DNA of 64,000 nucleotides from Pseudomonas viridiflava (GTDB lineage Bacteria; Pseudomonadota; Gammaproteobacteria; Pseudomonadales; Pseudomonadaceae). Location of the stretch: assembly GCF_900580865.1 (NCBI RefSeq), contig NZ_UTBZ01000014.1, positions 186,001-250,000 on the forward strand. The letters run 5' to 3'. Below, one piece after another: positions 8,640 through 19,316 of the stretch (its first letter is position 1; every line of letters starts with the position of its first letter). The position numbers were made by a program, and so were the translations under genes. The notes beneath the pieces were generated by a model that saw only the letters and a list, made by a program, of their open reading frames with translations, was not told where the DNA came from and did no database searches.

Positions 8640-9267
8640 AGGCGGCGCGCTCCAGCCAGCGGCCGAGCAATGGCGACAGCTCGCTGAGCGGTTGGTAGCC
8701 GTTGGTCAGCAACGCCAGTTGGCCATTGCGCTCGGCGAGCAGGGTCGGAAAACCGGCGATGCCGAGATCCTGCACCCAACTGAAATCGGCCTGAGTCGCT
8801 TTGTGCTGATCGGCATGATCGAACAACGCGGCGAATTCGATGCGCGGCACGCCGGCCTTCTCCGCCAATTCGACCAGCACACTGGCCTGGGTGACATCGC
8901 GCCCTTCTGCGTAAAACGCCTGCTGGATCAGGCCGACCAGTGTCCAAGCGCAATCCGGCGCCAGACTGCGCGCGGTGACGATTGCGCGGCAGGCCGGCTC
9001 GGTGTCGTAGACAAAACCGTCGGGCAACGCGCCGTCAAACCTGAACGGCTGACCGGTGGCTTCGGTGACCGCTTGCCAGTGCTCAAGAATGTAACGACGC
9101 GTGGTCGGCTCCAGCGCCGAACCGCTGCCGGTACGCAAACCGCCGACCACCAGATGCAACTCGACCCCGGCTGCTTGCGCCTGCTCGACCAGTGCCTTGG
9201 CTACCGGAGCAAAACCCCAGCACCACGAACACATCGGATCCATCACATAGAGCAGGCGCGCGGACAT
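8632..9267 (-). CDS. DsbA-family thiol oxidoreductase-like protein
   Basis: 211 residues from ATG 9267, which begins MSARLLYVMDPMCSWCWGF; the longer upstream frame runs through the trhO end and is discarded. The thioredoxin-fold active site is C13-S-W-C16. There is no signal peptide, so it is cytoplasmic, as in the FrnE/2-hydroxychromene-2-carboxylate isomerase branch. The substrate is unknown. The start lies 2 bases after the trhO stop and the end overlaps the ABC transporter start, indicating an operon trhO-dsbA-like-ABC. Confidence 0.85.
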   Translation of the reverse strand: MSARLLYVMDPMCSWCWGFAPVAKALVEQAQAAGVELHLVVGGLRTGSGSALEPTTRRYILEHWQAVTEATGQPFRFDGALPDGFVYDTEPACRAIVTARSLAPDCAWTLVGLIQQAFYAEGRDVTQASVLVELAEKAGVPRIEFAALFDHADQHKATQADFSWVQDLGIAGFPTLLAERNGQLALLTNGYQPLSELSPLLGRWLERAACA

Positions 9268-9269
9268 GA

Positions 9270-10211
9270 TTAAGCCTCGGTGGATGCTTGCTTGTAGTTG
9301 TAGCCGATCGGGTGCGGCATGTTGCGCGCCTTGGCCAGTTCGATCTGCTTCTGCCGATCGATGGCGCTGCGGCGGGTTTTCTCGCTCAGCTTGTCCCAGC
9401 AATGCGGGCAGCTGATACCAGCCACATAATGCTCCGAAGCGCGATCTTCAACACTGACCGGTGTGCGGCAGGCATGACACTGATCGTAGTCGCCTTCGCT
9501 GAGGTCGTGACGCACGGTCACACGGTTGTCGAACACGAAGCAGTCGCCCTGCCATTTGGTTTCTTCCTGCGGCACCTCTTCAAGGTACTTCAGGATGCCA
9601 CCCTTGAGGTGGTAAACCTCTTCGTAACCTTCGCTGAGCATGTAGCTCGAGGCTTTCTCGCAGCGAATGCCGCCGGTGCAGAACATCGCGACCTTCTTGT
9701 GCACGGCCGGGTCGAAGTGTTCTTTGATGTAGTCAGGAAATTCGCGAAAACTGGTGGTTTTCGGATCGATGGCGCCTTCGAAGGTACCGATCGATACTTC
9801 GTAATCGTTGCGCGTGTCGATCAACAGCACTTCCGGGTCGCTGATCAACGCGTTCCAGTCTTGCGGATCAACATAAGTACCGACCTTCTTGTTCGGGTCG
9901 ACGCCTTCGACACCGAGGGTGACGATCTCTTTCTTCAATTTGACTTTGGTGCGATAGAACGGCTGCTCGTCGCAGTACGATTCCTTGTGGTCGATGTCGA
10001 CCATGCGCGGATCGTTCTTCAGCCAGGCGAGCAGGCCGTCGATGCCTTCGCGAGTGCCCGACACCGTGCCGTTGATGCCTTCTTCGGCGATCAGCAGGGT
10101 GCCTTTGATCTGGTTGTCGACCATCGCTTGCAGCAGGGGCTCGCGCAGGTCAACGTAATCTTCGAGGGTGACGAACTTATACAGTGCCGCCACGACAATC
10201 GGTTGTGTCAT
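9270..10211 (-). CDS. trhO: TrhO, tRNA uridine(34) hydroxylase (rhodanese family)
   Basis: 313 residues, the usual length of the YceA/TrhO family (UPF0176). TrhO uses oxygen to form 5-hydroxyuridine at position 34 of tRNAs, a precursor of wobble modifications. A ferredoxin-like N-terminal domain precedes a rhodanese domain with the active loop C178[12 protein letters not shown]-terminal zinc-ribbon-like segment is visible as CHACRTPV ... CPHCWD. GGAGA lies upstream of the ATG at 10211. Confidence 0.92.
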   Translation of the reverse strand: MTQPIVVAALYKFVTLEDYVDLREPLLQAMVDNQIKGTLLIAEEGINGTVSGTREGIDGLLAWLKNDPRMVDIDHKESYCDEQPFYRTKVKLKKEIVTLGVEGVDPNKKVGTYVDPQDWNALISDPEVLLIDTRNDYEVSIGTFEGAIDPKTTSFREFPDYIKEHFDPAVHKKVAMFCTGGIRCEKASSYMLSEGYEEVYHLKGGILKYLEEVPQEETKWQGDCFVFDNRVTVRHDLSEGDYDQCHACRTPVSVEDRASEHYVAGISCPHCWDKLSEKTRRSAIDRQKQIELAKARNMPHPIGYNYKQASTEA

Positions 10212-10257
10212 GGGTATTTCTCCAGGTGGCTACCCTCGCAAAGGGTGAACCGGATTC

Positions 10258-10288
10258 AAAAAAAAACGCGCCGGGTGAGCGGCGCGTT
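10258..10288 (-). terminator. Rho-independent terminator of the bolA transcript
   Basis: On the minus strand: stem aacgcgcc / ggcgcgtt (8 bp, GC-rich) with an 8-base loop, followed by a run of T (A-run 10258-10266 on the plus strand). It lies between the bolA stop (10314) and the trhO start (10211). Confidence 0.85.
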
Positions 10289-10313
10289 GCGGATTCTAGC
10301 AAAAAACCGAAGC

Positions 10314-10613
10314 TTAATGCTTGCTGCCGCCGGCACAGGTCGGCGACGCCGGGGCGGCGCCGATCTCTGCCCATTCCTGCGGGGTGTAGGTGTGCAGCGC
10401 CAACGCATGGAACTCGCCCATCAGCTCGCCGAGCGTGCCGTAGACTTTCTGGTGGCGCTTGACCCGGTTCAGGCCGTCGAACTGCGCGCTGACCACCACT
10501 GCCTTGTAGTGCGTCTGTAACCCGCGACTGTGCATGTGGCTTTCGTCCAGCACTTGCAGGTGCTCAGGCTGAAGCAGGGCCAGCGTCGATTCGATGCGTT
10601 GTTGCATGGTCAT
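10314..10613 (-). CDS. BolA-family protein
   Basis: 99 residues from ATG 10613 (GGAG 6 bases upstream; an in-frame GTG three bases earlier is too close to that site). The BolA fold is recognised from the MQQRIESTL start, the HSRGLQTHYKAVVVSAQFDG strand and the conserved VKRHQKVYG helix. BolA proteins pair with monothiol glutaredoxins in Fe-S handling and affect stress morphology. Corresponds by position to PA0857. The C-terminal tail APASPTCAGGSKH is family-atypical but common among pseudomonads. Confidence 0.9.
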   Translation of the reverse strand: MTMQQRIESTLALLQPEHLQVLDESHMHSRGLQTHYKAVVVSAQFDGLNRVKRHQKVYGTLGELMGEFHALALHTYTPQEWAEIGAAPASPTCAGGSKH

Positions 10614-10625
10614 CACGAACTCCGC

Positions 10626-11147
10626 TTACTTCTTCTTGGCCGGCGCAGCAGCGCCTTTCGGGTCCAGCTCTTTGGTCATGTCGTCGAGAAGCTTGTTGAC
10701 GACAGGCACGGCGCTTTCCAGCTTGGCCTGGGTCATCTGGGCCGATTGCTGAGTCAGCTGCGGCATTTTTTCCAGGACTTTCTTGCCCAGTGGCGACTTG
10801 TAGAACGCAACAAGGTCTTTCAGCTCGGATTCGCTGAAGTTGCTGGTGTAGAGCTTGACCATGTCAGGCTTGAGCTTGTTCCAGCCGATGGCCTGGTCCA
10901 GCGCGGCGTTGGCCTTGGCCTGGTAGGTTTCCAGTACGGCTTTCTTGGCTTCCGGGGCTTTGGTCTGTTCAAAACGCTGAGCGAACATTTGCTGCACTTG
11001 CATGTACACCGGAGTGCCCAGCTTGTCAGCGTGCGCCAGGGTCAGGAAAGCTTCAGCACTGGCGTTGTGGCTGGCGGTATCGGCAAGCACCTGGCCGCTG
11101 GCGCAAACCAGTGCAACCGCGGTGCAGATGGCACGAAGACGAGTCAT
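10626..11147 (-). CDS. DUF2059 secreted protein
   Basis: 173 residues with a Sec signal peptide (basic MTRLR, hydrophobic core, VLADTAS cleavage region at about residue 22), so it is periplasmic. The DUF2059 core is recognised in the helical segment with LYTSNFSESELKDLVAFYKS and GKKVLEKMPQL. Function is unknown. The C-terminus is Ala/Lys-rich. It ends 12 bases before bolA starts, on the same strand, suggesting cotranscription. Confidence 0.85.
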   Translation of the reverse strand: MTRLRAICTAVALVCASGQVLADTASHNASAEAFLTLAHADKLGTPVYMQVQQMFAQRFEQTKAPEAKKAVLETYQAKANAALDQAIGWNKLKPDMVKLYTSNFSESELKDLVAFYKSPLGKKVLEKMPQLTQQSAQMTQAKLESAVPVVNKLLDDMTKELDPKGAAAPAKKK

Positions 11148-11340
11148 CGAGTTTCCTTTTCAGCTAGGCGAGGTAAAACCCCAAGGGCGACCATTCTGCG
11201 CCTAAAAAACCTTGTCGCTCAACCCCCGAGCCTTGCCGCGCTTGATTGGCCGGGTTTTACCGGTCAACAATCGGCTCGATGGAACCACCTGGGCCCGACC
11301 GGGCCTAAACTGCGCAAACAGACCAACAGGAGTGTGCACG

Positions 11341-12735
<1,395 letters not shown>

Positions 12736-12759
12736 TTTTGTAGCGGCTGTAAATCCGTC

Positions 12760-12842
12760 TTCGCGAGCAAGCTCGCTCCCACATTCGATCGCATTCCTGA
12801 CATGGGATCGCGGTCAATTGTGGGAGCGAGCCTGCTCGCGAA
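12760..12842. repeat. REP doublet, class B (ttcgc...cccaca then tgtggg...gcgaa)
   Basis: Two inverted REP copies with tails pointing the opposite way from class A; total 83 bp. It lies between convergent fumC and the EamA-type transporter gene. Confidence 0.92.
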
Positions 12843-12857
12843 TGGGAGCGACGCGGT

Positions 12858-13817
12858 TTAACTGGCCGCCACCTTCATCCGCCGCGCCTTCAATCCGGCA
12901 ATCAACGAAGGCCCCAACGCCACCAGCGCCGACCCCAGCACCACCAGCACTGCCCCGCCATAACCCAACCCGTTGATCTGCTCGGCATGCACATATTCCG
13001 GCCAGATACCGGCTGCAATTGCCACCGCGCCAAACGTCACCAATGGCGTAATCGCCAATGTCGCACTGACCCGCGACGCCTCCCAATGCGCCAGCGCTTC
13101 AGCAAACGCGCCATAGGCAATCAAGGTGTTCATGCAGCAAGCCAGCAACAGCCAGCCTTGCAACGGACTGAGCTGCAGTGCTTCGAGCGGATGCACCCAC
13201 GGCGTCAGCAACAGCGCGCAGAACAGATAGATCACCATCATCACCTGCAACGAATTCCACACCGTCAGCAATTGCTTCTGGCCCAGCGCATAGAAGGTCC
13301 ACACCGTCGACGCCAACAACACCAGCAACACACCCGCGGTGTAATCCGACAACGAGGTCAACAACTCCGCCAGGCGCTGATTGAAAAACAGTACAAAACC
13401 GATCAACAGCACCAACAACCCGATGCCCTGACCAATACTGAAGCGCTCCTTGAACACAAACAGGCTGGCGATCAGCAACATGATCGGGCCCATCTGCACC
13501 ACCAGTTGCGCGGTGCCGGGGCTGAGCAGATTGAGACCCATCAGGTACAACACATAGTTGCCGACCAGCCCGAGCACCGCCATCAGCACCAGCCAGCCGC
13601 CCTTGGGCCCCAGCACTTTGCGACTGGGCAGACGTTTTACCGCCGCCAGGTAGAGGAACAGGCAGCCGCCGGACACCAGCAGACGAAACCAGGTCACCGT
13701 CACCGGGTCCATCACCAGCAATACCTGTTTGAGTTTGATCGGCAGGATGCCCCACAGAAACGCGGTCAGCAGCGCCAGGAACAAGCCGTAGACCCAGCGA
13801 CCGGATGAAATGTGCAT
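12858..13817 (-). CDS. EamA/DMT-family transporter
   Basis: 319 residues from ATG 13817; the upstream in-frame ATG at 13847 is less well placed relative to the GGGG sequence. Ten predicted membrane helices arranged as two EamA repeats (about 10-140 and 160-300); the first repeat has the typical LTAFLWGILPI and DPVTVTWFR starts. Such proteins usually export metabolites or amino acids; no substrate can be assigned. The gene is alone between a REP doublet and a divergent small gene. Confidence 0.88.
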   Translation of the reverse strand: MHISSGRWVYGLFLALLTAFLWGILPIKLKQVLLVMDPVTVTWFRLLVSGGCLFLYLAAVKRLPSRKVLGPKGGWLVLMAVLGLVGNYVLYLMGLNLLSPGTAQLVVQMGPIMLLIASLFVFKERFSIGQGIGLLVLLIGFVLFFNQRLAELLTSLSDYTAGVLLVLLASTVWTFYALGQKQLLTVWNSLQVMMVIYLFCALLLTPWVHPLEALQLSPLQGWLLLACCMNTLIAYGAFAEALAHWEASRVSATLAITPLVTFGAVAIAAGIWPEYVHAEQINGLGYGGAVLVVLGSALVALGPSLIAGLKARRMKVAAS

Positions 13818-14026
13818 GGAAACCCCAAAACCTGCTGACAAGTGCACTCATTCTAGGCCTGGCGTCGGGCGCAACACAGGGACAGTTGCGGTCAGGCCGC
13901 AAATGAAACTGTGCAGGTCGCAGCATTAAAATGACGCAGAGCCGTTGATCGGCTGGGCGGGCGCGTTAACTGCTTCAGACATAAGCTCACCGAATCCCTT
14001 TCAGCGTATAGCCAAGGAGACCGATC

Positions 14027-14221
14027 ATGTTAGGAATGCGCGCCCAGGATCCAGCCCCTGCCACGCACTTTCGCAGCGACCGGGTGTGTCGGGTCAATGG
14101 TGAACTGTATTTCAGTACTCGGGAAAATACCCTTGAAGGGCCGTTTGAGAGTGCCGTACAGATTGAGAAGGAAATCCAGGCTTACATCGCGCGGATGCAG
14201 CTACAGGATTCAAACCGGTAA
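14027..14221 (+). CDS. small conserved Pseudomonas protein (DUF6316-like)
   Basis: 64 residues with a strong ribosome binding site (AAGGAGA, 6 bases before the ATG). Sequence features: a central strand-rich segment VCRVNGELYFSTREN and a C-terminal helix IEKEIQAYIARMQLQ. No signal peptide or membrane helix. It resembles a family of roughly 65-residue pseudomonad proteins listed, from memory, as DUF6316; function unknown. The upstream 209 bases between it and the divergent transporter should hold its promoter. Confidence 0.75.
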   Translation: MLGMRAQDPAPATHFRSDRVCRVNGELYFSTRENTLEGPFESAVQIEKEIQAYIARMQLQDSNR

Positions 14222-14235
14222 ATCCGGTCGATGCC

Positions 14236-14328
14236 TTCGCGAGCAGGCTCGCTCCCACATTGGATCTCTGGTGTACCCAAAATAGGTGCTCACTGAAGAT
14301 CCACTGTGGGAGCGAGCCTGCTCGCGAA
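14236..14328. repeat. REP doublet, class B
   Basis: Inverted REP pair, 93 bp in total, between the convergent small gene and the thiolase gene. Arms are full length; the spacer is longer than in other class B copies. Confidence 0.93.
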
Positions 14329-14360
14329 GAGGCCAGAACAGACAACTAATAACTTGAGGA

Positions 14361-15545
14361 TCAGCGCACCGCCTCAAACAACCCCGTCGCACCCATCCCG
14401 CCACCCACACACATCGTCACGATCCCATAACGCAAATTACGCCGCTGCAACTCGCGCACCAGATGCCCGACCTGCCGCGATCCGGTCATGCCAAACGGGT
14501 GACCAATGGAAATCGACCCACCATTGACGTTGTACCTGTCGTTATCGATCTCCAGCCGATCACGGCTGTACAGGCACTGCGAAGCAAACGCCTCGTTCAG
14601 CTCCCACAAGTCGATATCCGCCACCTGCAAGCCCTTGGCCTTGAGCAGCTTCGGCACCGAGAACACCGGGCCGATGCCCATTTCGTCCGGCTCGCAACCA
14701 GCCACGGTAAAACCACGGAAGAACGCTTTCGGCTTGAGCCCCAGTTGCAGGGCTTTTTCCAGGCTCATCACCAAGGTCATCGAGGCGCCGTCAGACAGTT
14801 GCGACGAGTTGCCCGCCGTTACCGAACCGTCCTCGGCGAATACCGGCTTCAGCCCGGCAAGGCTTTCGTAAGTGGTATCGGGGCGGTTGCAATCGTCGCG
14901 GTCCACTACGCCATCGAGGATCTGCACTTCACCGGTGTTTTTGTCCTCGACGCGATACTTCACCGCCATCGGCACGATTTCATCGTTGAACAGCCCGGCC
15001 GCCTGGGCCTGCGCGGTGCGGATCTGGCTCTGCAATGAATAACGATCCTGCGCTTCACGGCTGACGCCATACCGTCGCGCGACCACTTCAGCGGTCTGGC
15101 CCATCGTGTAATAGATGCCCGGTGACTGTTGCTTGAGCAGCGGGTTGATCAAATTATCAGTGTTGACGCTTTTCATTGTCAGACTGATCGACTCGACGCC
15201 GCCGGCAACGATGATGTCGCTGCAACCGGAGGCAATCTGGTTGGCGGCAATCGCAATCGCCTGCAAGCCTGAGGAACAAAAACGGTTGAGGGTCATGCCG
15301 GCAGTGCCGGTGCCCAGACGCGAGAGCACCGCGACGTTGCGGCCGATGTTGTAGCCCTGCGCACCTTCGTTGGAGCCAGCACCAACGATGCAATCCTCGA
15401 CGCTGGCCGGGTCGATGTCGTTGCGCTCAAGCAGCGCGTTGACGCAATGAGCCGCCATGTCATCGGGACGGGTCTGGTTGAACTTGCCGCGAAAGGACTT
15501 GGCCAGGCCTGTCCGCACGCTGTCGACGATCACCACTTCACGCAT
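14361..15545 (-). CDS. Acetyl-CoA C-acyltransferase (thiolase)
   Basis: 394 residues from ATG 15545 (GAGG 8 bases upstream); the longer frame has a non-family N-terminus. Thiolase cleaves 3-ketoacyl-CoA with CoA or condenses acetyl-CoA. The nucleophile is C90 in NRFCSSGLQAIA, the catalytic His is in GGSISIGHPFGMTG, and the second Cys is in CVGGGMGATGLFE. Overall it resembles a single-copy pseudomonad thiolase (PA2940 type, from memory) rather than the FadA subunit. It stands alone, so its pathway partner is unclear. Confidence 0.9.
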   Translation of the reverse strand: MREVVIVDSVRTGLAKSFRGKFNQTRPDDMAAHCVNALLERNDIDPASVEDCIVGAGSNEGAQGYNIGRNVAVLSRLGTGTAGMTLNRFCSSGLQAIAIAANQIASGCSDIIVAGGVESISLTMKSVNTDNLINPLLKQQSPGIYYTMGQTAEVVARRYGVSREAQDRYSLQSQIRTAQAQAAGLFNDEIVPMAVKYRVEDKNTGEVQILDGVVDRDDCNRPDTTYESLAGLKPVFAEDGSVTAGNSSQLSDGASMTLVMSLEKALQLGLKPKAFFRGFTVAGCEPDEMGIGPVFSVPKLLKAKGLQVADIDLWELNEAFASQCLYSRDRLEIDNDRYNVNGGSISIGHPFGMTGSRQVGHLVRELQRRNLRYGIVTMCVGGGMGATGLFEAVR

Positions 15546-15647
15546 GGCATACCTCATTGTTGTGGTCGGTTGAGAGTGGACTGAGCATAAGTCCACCGCA
15601 TCAACCACCGCGACAATCATTCACCTCGCGTATGCGCGTCTATCGGC

Positions 15648-17162
15648 TCAGTCCTTGTGTTTTTTCGCGCGCTTGTCGGACTTCTCGAAAGCCTCTTCGA
15701 GTGCGCGGTTGATCGTGCGCAACACCTTGACCCGCGCCCAGCGCTTGTCATTGGCCTCGACCAGGGTCCATGGCGAGATCTCGGAACTGGTGCGGTCGAC
15801 CATATCGCCCACGGCGGCCCGATAGGCGTCCCACTTGTCGCGATTGCGCCAGTCGTCTTCGGTGATCTTGAAGCGCTTGAACGGGATCTCTTCGCGTTCC
15901 TGGAAACGCTCCATCTGCGTGTCCTTGTCGATGGCCAGCCAGAACTTGACGACGATCACTCCGGCGTCAGCCAGTTGCTCTTCAAAGTCGTTGATCTCGC
16001 CATAAGCGCGCAGCCAGTCGGCCGGCGTGCAGAAGCCTTCGACCCGTTCCACCAAAACCCGGCCGTACCAGGAGCGGTCGAACACGGTGAACTTGCCGCG
16101 CGCCGGAATATGCCGCCAGAAACGCCACAAGTACGGCTGCGCACGCTCCTCTTCAGTAGGCGCGGCAATCGGCACGATGTTGTATTGACGCGGATCGAGC
16201 GCCGCCGCGACCCGCCGGATCGCCCCGCCCTTGCCCGCCGCGTCGTTGCCTTCGAATACCGCGATCAGTGCGTGGCGGCGCATGCGTTTGTCGCGCATCA
16301 ACCCGGACAGGCGCGCCTGCTCGGTGATCAGTTGTTCTTCGTAGTCTTTCTTCTCCAGGCGCTGGGTCAGGTCGAGGCTGTCGAGCAGATTCAACTGATC
16401 GACCGGCGTGCCCAGCGGCGCGGCGCTGACATCCTGGGGATGTACGTCCGGACGCTTCAGCGCATTTTGCAAACCCTCGAGGAGAATCTTGCCGACCGCC
16501 AGGCTGCGGTAGTTGGCGTCGGCGCCTTCGATCACATGCCACGGCGCGTAATCACGGCTGGTACGGCGCAGTACTCGCTCACCGTATTTGACGAACTTGT
16601 CGTAGGTTTGCGATTGCTGCCAGTCCAGCGGGCTGATGCGCCAGCTGTGCAGCGGATCATCCGCCAGCGCCTTAAGCCGGGCCTTCATCTGTTTTTTCGA
16701 CAAGTGAAACCAGAACTTGAAGATCAGCGCGCCTTCATCACAGAGCATCTTTTCCAGACGCTCGGCGCCGGCGATGGCCTGATCCAGACGCGGATCCTTG
16801 AACAAGCCATGCACCCGCCCCTGCAGCATCTGGCTGTACCAGTTGCCGAAGAAAATCCCCATCCGCCCTTTGGCCGGAAGCATCCGCCAGTAGCGCCACG
16901 CCGGTGGCCGCGACAACTCTTCGTCGGTCTGCTGATCGAAGGTGCGCACTTCGATCAGGCGCGGATCCATCCACTCGTTGAGCAACTTGACCGTCTCGCC
17001 CTTGCCCGCGCCTTCGATGCCGTTGATCAGAATGATCACCGGGAAGCGCTTCTGCTGCTGCAATTCGAACTGGGCTTCGAGCAAGGCTTCACGCAGTGCC
17101 GGGACGGCCGCCTCATAGGTGTCTTTGTCGATGGCGTGACCGATTTCAGCGGATTCAAACAT
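15648..17162 (-). CDS. pap: Polyphosphate:AMP phosphotransferase (double-domain PPK2)
   Basis: 504 residues from ATG 17162 with AGGAG 7 bases upstream. Two PPK2 domains in tandem: the first with Walker A INGIEGAGKGE near residue 50, the second with FEGNDAAGKGG near residue 300 and a WYGRVLVERVEGF lid segment. PAP class enzymes use polyphosphate to phosphorylate AMP to ADP, and the second domain is the catalytic one in characterised homologs. The gene is divergent from mnmC across a 171-base gap. Confidence 0.92.
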   Translation of the reverse strand: MFESAEIGHAIDKDTYEAAVPALREALLEAQFELQQQKRFPVIILINGIEGAGKGETVKLLNEWMDPRLIEVRTFDQQTDEELSRPPAWRYWRMLPAKGRMGIFFGNWYSQMLQGRVHGLFKDPRLDQAIAGAERLEKMLCDEGALIFKFWFHLSKKQMKARLKALADDPLHSWRISPLDWQQSQTYDKFVKYGERVLRRTSRDYAPWHVIEGADANYRSLAVGKILLEGLQNALKRPDVHPQDVSAAPLGTPVDQLNLLDSLDLTQRLEKKDYEEQLITEQARLSGLMRDKRMRRHALIAVFEGNDAAGKGGAIRRVAAALDPRQYNIVPIAAPTEEERAQPYLWRFWRHIPARGKFTVFDRSWYGRVLVERVEGFCTPADWLRAYGEINDFEEQLADAGVIVVKFWLAIDKDTQMERFQEREEIPFKRFKITEDDWRNRDKWDAYRAAVGDMVDRTSSEISPWTLVEANDKRWARVKVLRTINRALEEAFEKSDKRAKKHKD

Positions 17163-17333
17163 GGGACGGCTCCTTCCAGGATTCAGCAAGACTAGCGGAT
17201 TGGGCACAGCAGCGGCGCAGAAATTCCCGCGGGTGGCGGATTGTCCGCCAGTCTCGGCGACACGCCTTGCCATGGATCAAGCAACGCCTGCGCGATCGGC
17301 TAGAATGGCCGCCTTGTCGTTGCCGAGCCTGCC

Positions 17334-19313
17334 ATGAAAGCCGTATTGCCCCACGCCCAACTCGACTGGGATGACCAGGGACGCCCGCGTTCGCGGGTGT
17401 TCGATGACGTGTATTTTTCCGACAAATCAGGTCTGGATGAAACCCGTTATGTGTTCCTCGAACAAAACCGTCTGGCCGAGCGTTTTGCCGCGTTGCCGGC
17501 AAGCGGTCGTTTGGTTATTGGTGAAACCGGCTTCGGCACCGGGCTGAATTTTCTCTGTGCCTGGCAGTTGTTCGAGCAACACGCCGTCACCGGTGCGCGC
17601 CTGCATTTCGTCAGTGTCGAAAAATACCCGCTGAGCCCGGCCGATCTGCAGCGGGCCTTGGCGTTGTGGCCGGAACTCAAGCCGTTGGCCGATCAGTTGC
17701 TGACGCACTACGTGGCGATCCATCAGGGTTTTCAGCGCATCACTTTGGCCAACGGCCGCGTGACGCTGACGCTGTTGATCGGCGATGCACTGGAAGAGCT
17801 GCCGCAGCTCGACGCGCAGATCGACGCATGGTTTCTCGACGGTTTCGCCCCGGCGAAAAACCCTGACATGTGGACCGCAGAACTGTTCGTCGAACTGGCG
17901 CGACTGGCAGCCCCCGGTTCGACCATCAGCACCTTCACCAGCACCGGTTGGGTACGGCGTTTGCTGAATGCCGCCGGGTTCAAAATGAAGCGCACGCCGG
18001 GCATCGGCCACAAGTGGGAAATCCTCCGGGGCGAATTTCTCGGCTGGCCAGCGGAGGTGCCGCCGCCTGCTGCGCAAAAGCCGTGGTTCGCGCGCCCGGC
18101 GCCGATTGTCGGAGAACGTCGGGCGCTGGTGATCGGCGCCGGTCTGGCCGGATGTGCCACGGCGTCCAGTCTGGCCGCACGCGGCTGGCAGGTTACGTTG
18201 CTGGAGCGTCATGCAGCCGTGGCGCAAGAAGCCTCGGGCAACCCGCAGGGCGTGCTGTACTTGAAGTTGTCCGCCCACGGCACAGCGCTGTCACAACTGA
18301 TCGTCAGCGGTTTCGGCTACACCCGACGCCTGCTGGAAACCCTGCAACGCGGCACCGATTGGGACGGTTGCGGCGTGCTGCAACTGGCATTCAATACCAA
18401 GGAAGCCGAGCGCCACGCGCAATTGGCGCAAGCCTTTCCCGAAGATCTGTTGCAGTGGCTGGATCAGCCCGAGGCGCAAGCCCGCGCCGGGGTCGGCGTG
18501 AGCCATGGCGGTCTGTACTATCCCGAAGGTGGCTGGGTGCACCCGCCGGCGCTGTGTCAGGCGCAAGCGGCGCAGGCGAACATCGAACTGCTCAGCCATT
18601 GCGAAGCGCTGCAACTGCGCAAGGTCGATGATCAGTGGCAAGCGCTCGACGGTGAGCGCTTGCTCGCCAGCGCGCCGGTCGTGGTGCTGGCGGGTGCCGC
18701 CGAAATCAAACGGTTTGCCCAGAGTGCCGAGTTGCCGCTCAAGCGCATTCGCGGGCAGATCACTCGTCTGGCCGAAACTGCAGAAAGCCAGACGCTGGCC
18801 ACGGTGGTCTGTGCCGAAGGTTACGTTGCCCCGGCGCGTTTGGGCGAACACACCCTCGGCGCCAGTTTCGATTTCAACAGCGATGATCTGACCCCGACCA
18901 CGGCTGAACACGCAGGCAATCTGGCGATGCTCGAGGAGATCTCCAGCGACCTGGTCGCGCGTCTGCACATCAGCGGACAACCTGTCGAAAACCTGCAGGG
19001 CCGCGCAGCCTTTCGCTGCACCAGCCCTGACTATTTGCCGATTGTCGGCCCCCTCGCCGACCGCGAGGCGTTCCTCGACACCTATGCCGCCCTGAGCAAG
19101 GATGCCCGTCAGGTTCCGGACGTCGCCTGCCCTTGGCTGGACGGCTTGTACGTCAACAGCGGCCACGGCTCACGAGGCTTGATTACCGCGCCATTGTCCG
19201 GCGAACTGCTCGCTGCGTGGCTGGACAACGAACCGCTGCCGCTGCCACGCAGTGTCGCCGAAGCCTGTCACCCCAACCGCTTCGCCCTGCGTCAGCTGAT
19301 TCGCGGCAAGTGA
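17334..19313 (+). CDS. mnmC: MnmC, bifunctional tRNA wobble-uridine modification enzyme
   Basis: 659 residues, the usual length. The N-terminal methyltransferase domain (about 1-240; GETGFGTGLNFL SAM motif) makes mnm5 from nm5, and the C-terminal FAD oxidoreductase domain (from about residue 262; GAGLAGCATASSLAARGW dinucleotide motif) converts cmnm5 to nm5 on s2U34 of tRNA. The C-terminal SGHGSRGLITAPL FAD-contact motif is present. The pair trhO and mnmC in this window both act on position 34. The stop is 4 bases from the convergent end of the NEL gene. Confidence 0.95.
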   Translation: MKAVLPHAQLDWDDQGRPRSRVFDDVYFSDKSGLDETRYVFLEQNRLAERFAALPASGRLVIGETGFGTGLNFLCAWQLFEQHAVTGARLHFVSVEKYPLSPADLQRALALWPELKPLADQLLTHYVAIHQGFQRITLANGRVTLTLLIGDALEELPQLDAQIDAWFLDGFAPAKNPDMWTAELFVELARLAAPGSTISTFTSTGWVRRLLNAAGFKMKRTPGIGHKWEILRGEFLGWPAEVPPPAAQKPWFARPAPIVGERRALVIGAGLAGCATASSLAARGWQVTLLERHAAVAQEASGNPQGVLYLKLSAHGTALSQLIVSGFGYTRRLLETLQRGTDWDGCGVLQLAFNTKEAERHAQLAQAFPEDLLQWLDQPEAQARAGVGVSHGGLYYPEGGWVHPPALCQAQAAQANIELLSHCEALQLRKVDDQWQALDGERLLASAPVVVLAGAAEIKRFAQSAELPLKRIRGQITRLAETAESQTLATVVCAEGYVAPARLGEHTLGASFDFNSDDLTPTTAEHAGNLAMLEEISSDLVARLHISGQPVENLQGRAAFRCTSPDYLPIVGPLADREAFLDTYAALSKDARQVPDVACPWLDGLYVNSGHGSRGLITAPLSGELLAAWLDNEPLPLPRSVAEACHPNRFALRQLIRGK

Positions 19314-19316
19314 ATC

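Noticed and set aside
12760..14328. REP doublets considered as a CRISPR array
   Set aside because: Repeats are inverted pairs at dispersed intergenic sites, not direct repeats with regular unique spacers, and no cas genes are nearby.
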